The notes under the pieces were generated by a model that was not told the DNA's origin, ran no database searches, and saw only the letters and a list, made by a program, of their open reading frames with translations. Below are positions 57,743 to 64,000 of a DNA stretch of 64,000 nucleotides, piece after piece. Every line of letters starts with the position of its first letter. The stretch's first letter is position 1. Source of the stretch: Mesostigma viride (taxonomy: Eukaryota; Streptophyta; Mesostigmatophyceae; Mesostigmatales; Mesostigmataceae); contig RPFO01000080.1 in the NCBI GenBank assembly GCA_009746045.1, positions 5,061,556 through 5,125,555 on the forward strand. The letters are read 5' to 3'. The position numbers were made by a program, and so were the translations under genes.

Positions 57743-59030
57743 GTGGGTGGGTGGTCATGGGAAGGATCCCATATTTTAGCCCTCTATTATGGCACCATAA
57801 TTATCATATATGTCGCTGTAGGCCCGATGGAGTCGGAGACGTGTGTGGGTGGTCATGGGAACACGTTATAGGAAAGTAGGCCCCATGCAAATTGCTCCAT
57901 GCAATAGCCCCATACGCTAGCCTTAAGTAATGAATAGGGTTATTAGAGGCATACCACGGGTTGAACTATCTAATAGCTCCATGCAATAGCCCCACTCACT
58001 AGCCCTAAAATATACCACCCCTAAAGTACGACAGGCGGCCACAACGCCATGTTGGCGTTAAGCCCCATATTATAGCTTGATGTTGCTGCGTGGATGCAGG
58101 ACCATTGGAGTCCGAGAGGTAAATCCACGTCCTTGGCCTGGATGCAAACACGGGGAGAGGCCTGGACCACCAACGCAGAGCTCTATGCCCGAAGAACTAT
58201 ACTATATAAGTATACTTAATAATATAATTAATAATATAATTAGTAATATAATTAATAGCTCTATGCCCGAAGAACGTATACTTAATGGAGCTCATGGAAC
58301 TCGATGGAGCTAGTTTGATTATTCGCTGCATTCCGCACCACTTGCTGACCCGGCTGTTGCCCCCCATCCCTCCCTCGCGGTTATGCCCGCATCGCAAGCG
58401 AGGCAGCTGCTGCTTGCGCCCGCATAGCAAGCAAGAAAGCTGTCACGTACGCGCGCACCGCAAGCAAGAGAGCTGTTGCCTCTGGCTGGTTATAGGATGT
58501 CCTCTGGCTGCCAGTGTCAGCGTCGTCACCATCTCGTCACTGACTCCATTTCAGCTTTTTTTTTTTCCCAGCATCCATCTTACACCAAGATCACGTGTTC
58601 CCCCCTGGTATAGCCCAAACGCGGAACCCACACAGTATTTCGTGACGCAGTCTACGTGATAGTTAATTACTTAATAGCCCAAGTGCTATCTCTTGTCCCC
58701 ACCTGCTGCCCCTGACCACCCGTGTCGTTATTGCGATGGATTTGTTGTCTCCATTTCCCTGCATCAATTTTCCTTCTCGCAGCAGGATAGCAGAGTTCCA
58801 AAAGCTGTTTTTTTTTCCCTCCTAGTTTCTATAGTTTATGAGCACTGCCTGGCATTATCTTTGGTTTCATTTCTTGCATCCGTCTCCCTTGCCTCCGCCT
58901 CGTAGCAAGATCGCTGCGTTCCAGAAGTGTAAGCTCCTATTTTTCTGCGTACCCAAACCCCTACTCGCTTACCCACGTTTCTTTTGGCATCTGCCCCTCC
59001 CCCCCCTACCATGTGCTTGCACCTGCGCAG

Positions 59031-59211
59031 CAAGATCGCCGAGTTCCAGAAGCTGGAGCGCGTGGTGCGCTTCCTCCAGCGCCAGCTGGGCGTGCTCCCG
59101 GTGCCCAACAAGGCCATGAAGGAGCTCGACGACGGCATGCGCATCGGGCGCAAGCCGGTGAAGGACGTGGGCGTGTTCACGCGCATGACGCAGCTGCGTG
59201 AGATTTACGAG
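59031..59211 (+). CDS. Plus-strand gene, exon 5
   Basis: Acceptor CACCTGCGCAG; one base completes AGC. Donor GTAGGG. It encodes KIAEFQKLERVVRFLQRQLG, VLPVPNKAMKELDDGMRIGR, KPVKDVGVFTRMTQLREIYE, the first clearly folded, coiled-coil-like region. Two acceptor-side echoes (58780-58807, 58901-58935) precede it and four donor-side echoes follow. Confidence 0.85.
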
Positions 59212-59232
59212 GTAGGGGGGGGGGGGGGGGGG

Positions 59233-59552
59233 AGTTGCAAACCGATCAAGGACGTGGGCGTGGTCACGCGCATGACGCAGCTGCGTGAGATTTACGAGGT
59301 AGGGGGGGAGGGGGGGGAGTTGCAAACCGATCAAGGACGTGGGCGTGTTCAAGCGCATGACGCAGCTGCGTGAGATTTACGAGGTAGGGGGGGGGGGGGG
59401 GGAGTTGCAAACCGATCAAGGACGTGGGTGTGTTCACGCGCATGACGCAGCTGCGTGAGATTTACGAGGTAGGGGGGGGGGGGGAGTTGCAAACCGATCA
59501 AGGACGTGGGCGTGTTCACGCGCATGACGCAGCTGCGTGAGATTTTACGAGG
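59233..59552 (+). repeat. Tandem array of exon 5's 3' end plus donor, unit about 81-85 bp
   Basis: Units start at 59233, 59318, 59403 and 59484. Each has GATCAAGGACGTGGGCGTG, ATGACGCAGCTGCGTGAGAT and, in the first three, TTACGAGGTAGGGG followed by a G-run of variable length. Each of those three therefore repeats the 5' splice site. The last unit has a one-base insertion (GAGATTTTACGAGG) and no GTAGGG. Confidence 0.93.
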
Positions 59553-59755
59553 CTGATCGTGACTTGCACCATTGAAATGACCGTTTCATCCCATGGGACT
59601 TGTGCCCTATCCGACTTGAGGGGTTGTGTTGCTTGCAGCACTTTCTGACCACCTGTGGGCAAGTAAGAAGTGTTGAGGAATGTTGAGTAAACTGCTCCCA
59701 GTTTACCCACTCCGTGCATGGGTAAACTGCTCTGTGAACGTGAACGTGCCCACAG

Positions 59756-59936
59756 GACATGTACCCGATCCGGCTGGAGGAGTTCCGGCGGCTGCAACAC
59801 CTGCTGACCGCGCTGTGGACGCGCCTGCGGTGGTCGTACGACGGCGATGGAGGCATGATGGAGATGCTCATGGCGGACAGTCGCAAGACGAAGAAGAAGG
59901 AAAAGCGGGTGAAGAAGAACATGGGGTGGCCCTGCG
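59756..59936 (+). CDS. Plus-strand gene, exon 6
   Basis: Acceptor GTGCCCACAG, donor GTAGGT, phase 0 in and 1 out. It encodes DMYPIRLEEFRRLQHLLTAL, WTRLRWSYDGDGGMMEMLMA, then a lysine-rich KTKKKEKRVKKNMGWPC. The RLEEFRRLQHLLTALWTRL helix with its Leu-Trp pair resembles the repeated LW helices of the MAP65/PRC1 family. Degraded donor-side copies lie at 60005-60045 and 60088-60112. Confidence 0.82.
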
Positions 59937-60437
59937 GTAGGTTAACAAGGCGTTATCTTGTCACCGAATAAGCGAATGTAATATAATATATAGTAGTCAA
60001 GACCGAGAAGAATCTGGGATGGCCGAGCGGTGCATTGACAAGCATGGATGGCTTCCTCCATGTGTCTGATTAAGTTCACTAATAGGAAGGGCCTGGGGTG
60101 GTCATGTCAACGGTTCTCTTATAATATGGTACTACTAGGCGAACAGGGCTACTTTGTAAGACCAAGAAAAAAGAGAGGCAAAAAATCCTTTCTACGTAAG
60201 TCCCCCCTGATCTCTCATGGTGTACACGGCTTTCCCACTCCACCCTACCCTTCAATTTATAAATCTTGTTAATTTTTCAAAGTCCCCCCCCCTTTCTCCC
60301 AGGCATGGTCCATTCCGCGATGGTCACGGACACGGGCACCCCCATTCCCCCTTCGCACTAACAAGTCCTATATATGCATATTATATATTATATATATATA
60401 TTACCTCCCCCCCTTCAATCTCCCCTCTCTCTCCCAG

Positions 60438-60568
60438 GCATGGTCTACGCGGCGATGGTCGCAGACATGGGCTCGGAGGACCGCGATGCGCTCGACGAGG
60501 ACGATTTCGCGGATGAAGGGCTGCCGGACGGGTCGCTCACGGAGGGGGCGCTGGAGGCCATGCGCAAG
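60438..60568 (+). CDS. Plus-strand gene, exon 7
   Basis: Acceptor CTCTCCCAG, donor GTGGGA. The first two bases complete GGC with exon 6. It encodes GMVYAAMVADMGSEDRDALD, then EDDFADEGLPDGSLTEGALE and AMRK, an acidic segment. Acceptor-side copy at 60291-60345 (CTCCCAGGCATGGTCCATTC) and donor-side copy at 60634-60682. Confidence 0.82.
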
Positions 60569-61331
60569 GTGGGAGGGTCAAGGATCGAGTTTGGTTGGGC
60601 CGTAGGTTGTGAGTTCTTTAGAGTGTGGTGAAGGGCTGTCAGGCGGGTCGCTCTCGGGGGGCGCTCGAAACCATGCGCAAGGTGGGTGGGTAGATCGCAA
60701 TCGCATGGCTGCAGCCTTGGCGGCATGTTGTAATTGCATGCACCGTCCCGTTGTGTGCCTGCAAGAAACTGCCCGGCTCAGTATTGGCTAACATGAATGC
60801 TTCCCCCCAAAATGAATCTTCGTCTTGGAAAAAGTCTCTGTACGCGCAAGAGACTTGATATTCATGTACAGATCAAGGGGGCAGGCTTTTCAATAATCCT
60901 AGGCATTGGGCAACACTGTAGTAACGAGATGGAGGCTTAGTTGTGCAGGTAGGGAATCGCTTGCATGACGATTCCTATGCTTTCAAAAGTGGTTGGACTC
61001 CCAAGCGGCTGTGGGTGTCCAATAAAGGACCGACAGCACAACGACACTATACCTCTATGGTTCCCTGTTTGTGTACCTGCAGGAGAGAGCGAGACAGACA
61101 AGTGGCAGAGAATCTCACGCGTGGGTTCGTCGGGGCTACCTCCCACAATAGGCTTACTGACAAAATAAGTCCGTCATGATGCATCCGGCGACTTTTCCTG
61201 CAGGACACTGAGAAGCTCATGTATGATTTAATCGAGGCTACCATTCTCCATGGGCGTACTGACAGCGTATATAATGCATGCGTCATGATGCGTCTTAACC
61301 TGATGATGCACCCTATTAACTTAACCTGCAG

Positions 61332-61430
61332 GAGGCCGAGAAGCGCATGCGCGAGCTGATCGAAGCAAATATCCGCAACATGGCGGAATTGGAGCAGTTG
61401 TGGAACGATGCGCTGGAGATGCTGTCCAAG
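61332..61430 (+). CDS. Plus-strand gene, exon 8
   Basis: Acceptor AACCTGCAG, donor GTAATG, phase 0 at both ends, 33 codons: EAEKRMRELIEANIRNMAEL, EQLWNDALEMLSK. It is a coiled coil with a Leu-Trp pair typical of MAP65/PRC1-like helices. Acceptor-side echoes at 61198-61248 and, weaker, 61077-61115. Donor-side echo at 61531-61572. Confidence 0.82.
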
Positions 61431-61735
61431 GTAATGGATTAGGGGATGAGAAGGTACTGGTTATTGCTTGTAGCAATAACCAGTGAATAACCAGTATGTA
61501 GCGACAGGCGTGAATAACTATTGGTAAACAGTAGTGGAACGGTGTGCGCTCGATATGCTGAGTAAGGTGAGAATTCGGGGCGGATAGGAGATAGAACTTG
61601 GGATACTAACTAGGCACACGTTATGCCGTTGTGCGACTATGACAAGAGGGGTGCTAGGTGCTGTTTGTAGTACTGAGGAAAGGGGTTAGAGGAGTTACAA
61701 CCTGATGACGGACCCCGCCCCCCCTCCCCCACCCC

Positions 61736-61940
<205 letters not shown>

Positions 61941-62100
61941 CTCGCCCCCCCCCTGTGGGCTCGCGTCTCCTCGCTGGTAACTAAGGACAGCACCTTGCCC
62001 ACACAAGCTCATAATCCGCCCCCCTCCATGCTCACACGCAAGCACCTTGTGGCCTGCCATTCCCCGCCATGCCGGCACACGCCGTGGTTACGTCGGACAG

Positions 62101-62193
62101 CGCATCGCCGCGCGCAACGAGATCGCACGTGCCAAGGACGAGTTTGACAAGTTCGACCTTATCAAGGGAGAAATGGCGTGGGCGGGCCAGAAG
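62101..62193 (+). CDS. Plus-strand gene, exon 9
   Basis: Acceptor ACGTCGGACAG, donor GTGAGT, phase 0 at both ends, 31 codons: RIAARNEIARAKDEFDKFDL, IKGEMAWAGQK. Charged helix. The acceptor has a weak pyrimidine tract, but the phase fits both neighbours. Confidence 0.75.
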
Positions 62194-62716
62194 GTGAGTT
62201 CCCAGCGAACTTGGTCTTAAACGGACTTGTCTAGAGGGGATATTTATTCACATAAACCGTGTTGGATACTTATTCAGAACAAGAGTGTTGGATAAATAGA
62301 GGGGATGTCTATTCTTAACAACAGGGTTTGATGCCGGATTCCGCGCACTGCTCTTTTGCGTCCGGCAAGTAATGGCATGGATATAGCTGTTTGGTATCTT
62401 CCTCTTGGTATTTTTAAAATTTATTTATTTTTGTAGTTTGGGTCTATATTTTACTGTGTGCTATTTTACTGGCTCTATGTGTTACTGGGGGCTTCATAAT
62501 TTGCTGGCTCCCCTATCTGCTTCCCTCAGCTCAATGTCCTTGACAGGGTCCTCATGATTGGTTGATTTTAGTTTTCGTCAAACCCCTTCTGCTGTCACCC
62601 TCCACCAGACAGACCAGATACCTGTGGGGGCATCTTGCCATGCTGGCTGTTGTTTTATATGCGAGTATGCACTTCCTCATCAACTCACGCTTTGTGCTTG
62701 TGCTTTATCAACTCCC

Positions 62717-62915
62717 ACGCAGGCCAAGACCTACGACTGGCTGATTCTTTTTGTTGTTGAATCTTTTTCTCGTCTGTTCTAATTCACCGCGCAGACCAAG
62801 ATCTACGAGGGCATCCTGACGGTTGGCTGATTCTTTTTGTTCTTGAATCTTTTCCTCGCCTTCACATTACTCACCACGCAGACCAAGATCTACGAGCGCA
62901 CCCGGGCGGTTGGCT
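62717..62915 (+). repeat. Three acceptor-side echoes of exon 10
   Basis: At 62717-62746, 62794-62828 and 62876-62915, CGCAG then RCCAAGAYCTACGA followed by decayed exon sequence and GGTTGGCTGATTCTTTTTGT. The unit is about 80 bp. Each keeps an AG acceptor just before the exon-like start. Confidence 0.85.
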
Positions 62916-62967
62916 GATTCTTTTTGTTGTTGAATCTTCTTCTCGTCTTTGTCGTTCCACCGCGCAG

Positions 62968-63125
62968 GCCAAGATCTACGAGGGCATCCTCACGATGGTG
63001 GCGCAGAAGGTCAAGATGGAGCAGGACATGATCGGTTTTGAAGACACGGGCGCGCGCTTTGAGCGGCTGTTTGGCTCCTCCAAGGCGCTGCTCGCCGAGG
63101 AGGCGTTCCGCAAGAAGATGGCCAA
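62968..63125 (+). CDS. Plus-strand gene, exon 10 (last seen); PRC1/MAP65-like segment
   Basis: Acceptor ACCGCGCAG, donor GTGAGT, phase 0 in and 2 out. It encodes AKIYEGILTMVAQKVKMEQD, then FEDTGARFERLFGSSKALLA, EEAFRKKMAK. The pattern R-F-x(3-4)-G-x(3)-LL-x-EE-x(2)-RK resembles the conserved region at the start of the microtubule-binding domain of the Ase1/PRC1/MAP65 family, which bundles antiparallel microtubules in the spindle midzone or phragmoplast. The glycine pair of the usual motif is replaced (G-S-S), so the call is tentative. The gene continues beyond the window. The ten exons encode about 740 residues. If the family call is right, the first 450 or so are an unusual disordered extension. 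Confidence 0.6.
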
Positions 63126-63860
63126 GTGAGTGGGCGGGGATACGGAGGAATGTCAGATTCAGGTACTGGCAGATCGGAGCGCCCCGCAGAAAGATGGCCA
63201 AGGGAGGGGCTGGACGGATAAACTAGTGAATGTTTGAAGAGTGACTATGACACTGGGCACTCTAGTAGAACGATATAGGCTCGTTTATATGAGGCGTCCC
63301 GCAAGCAGATGGCCAGGTGTGTGGAGCCGTCGTGGCCAGCTTCCTGTGGCGTAGTGCCAGGTCTTTGATCGGTGTGGCACGATCCGTGGGAAGAGAAAAT
63401 AGAATGACAATGTCTGAACAAACATTCCCAGTGTTTAAGTATATTTCCAGCTGGTTTTCGACTACCCAGCACAGCGTGATCAACCGCCATCGTGATCTAC
63501 CCTGCATAAAACGATCCCTATGTGTGATTCTTGCCCCTTCACATTCGTGGGGCCTCCCTCTTCGCTCCCTCCGCTTCACCCACTCGCTTGGCCATCTTCT
63601 CGCGGAACGCCTCCCATAAAACAGGCAGCCTCATAGCCTCACAGCATGTACAACAAGAATTCATGGCCGTTATATATGCTGTCCCCCCTGCACACAAACA
63701 CCCAATTCTAGGGAGTATGCGCTGTGTAGGGGGCTCGCACCTAACGATGGTTGCTATGTAATATTGGTCCCACCACCACCACCAATACCACCACAGACAC
63801 AGGAAGCTCATTATGCTGTGCGAGGGCCTGGCACTTGACTAACGATGGTTGTTAATACGG
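63126..63860 (+). other. Intron 10 of the plus-strand gene
   Basis: It contains donor-side echoes of exon 10 at 63183-63202 (AGAAAGATGGCCAAGGGAGG) and 63290-63318 (GCAAGCAGATGGCCAGGTGT), and an inverted echo at 63583-63612. A duplicated CTAACGATGGTTG word (63741, 63838) precedes the CAC repeats. Confidence 0.7.
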
Positions 63861-63867
63861 TTGCTTC

Positions 63868-64000
63868 CACCACCACCACCACCACCACCACCACCACCAC
63901 CACCACCACCACCACCACCACCACCACCACCACCACCACCACCACCACCACCACCACCACCACCACCACCACCACCACCACCACCACCACCACCACCACC
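63868..64000 (+). repeat. (CAC)n microsatellite to the window edge
   Basis: Uninterrupted CAC triplets. A shorter CAC tract lies at 63770-63795. It is intronic in the plus-strand gene as far as can be seen. Confidence 0.95.

Noticed and set aside
60012-60060. GGGATGGCCGAGCGGT resembles a tRNA-Leu/Ser A box
   Set aside because: No B box or foldable body follows. The sequence is instead a decayed copy of the end of exon 6 (ATGGGGTGGCCCTGCGGTAG).

Overview
This is a nuclear eukaryotic window. It contains two hand-assembled, multi-exon GT-AG genes with GC-rich exons, several superfamilies of eukaryotic transposons, and many long microsatellites. The two-ORF L1-type retroelements, the Mutator, TTAA and TA transposon classes, and the putative-Ig repeat gene fit a green alga. 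That placement is an inference from style, not from a diagnostic gene.

Layout. 1-1201 (minus): the 5' part of a secreted protein with putative Ig-like repeats; it runs off the left edge. 1.5-11.1 kb: nested transposons. A GTGGC-rich foldback element carries a stack of 5'-truncated LINE copies that share one 15-bp junction. One of these LINE copies is split cleanly by a 1.9-kb TTAA-flanked DNA element. 11.2-19.2 kb: a probable inverted relative of the TTAA element, carrying an ORF1-only half-LINE (12311-14310). 19.3-21.2 kb: a second half-LINE on the minus strand with a 12-bp target-site duplication. 21.6-36.6 kb (minus): one gene of at least 12 exons whose reading phases join throughout; its family is not recognised. 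37.4-41.7 kb: intergenic. 41.8-45.2 kb: two LINE insertions, a CACTA-like element and a TA MITE. 45517-50591: a young Mutator-like element with 215-bp terminal repeats identical by eye and a 9-bp target duplication. 50.6-53.2 kb: no gene recognised. 53.8 kb to the right edge (plus): a second gene of at least ten phase-consistent exons, tentatively of the MAP65/PRC1/Ase1 microtubule-bundling family.

Main observation. In both genes most exons are accompanied in their introns by degraded partial copies of themselves ('exon echoes'). Echoes start or stop at the splice junction, often keep the GT or AG, and lie beside the parent exon. In some introns they have become true satellites (88 bp at 54001, about 84 bp at 59233). 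Nearly every intron of the minus gene also has its own tandem repeat family. Long pyrimidine microsatellites lie before acceptors, and G-runs follow donors, on the sense strand of each gene. The two genes are not evidently functionally linked; no operon-like logic applies here.
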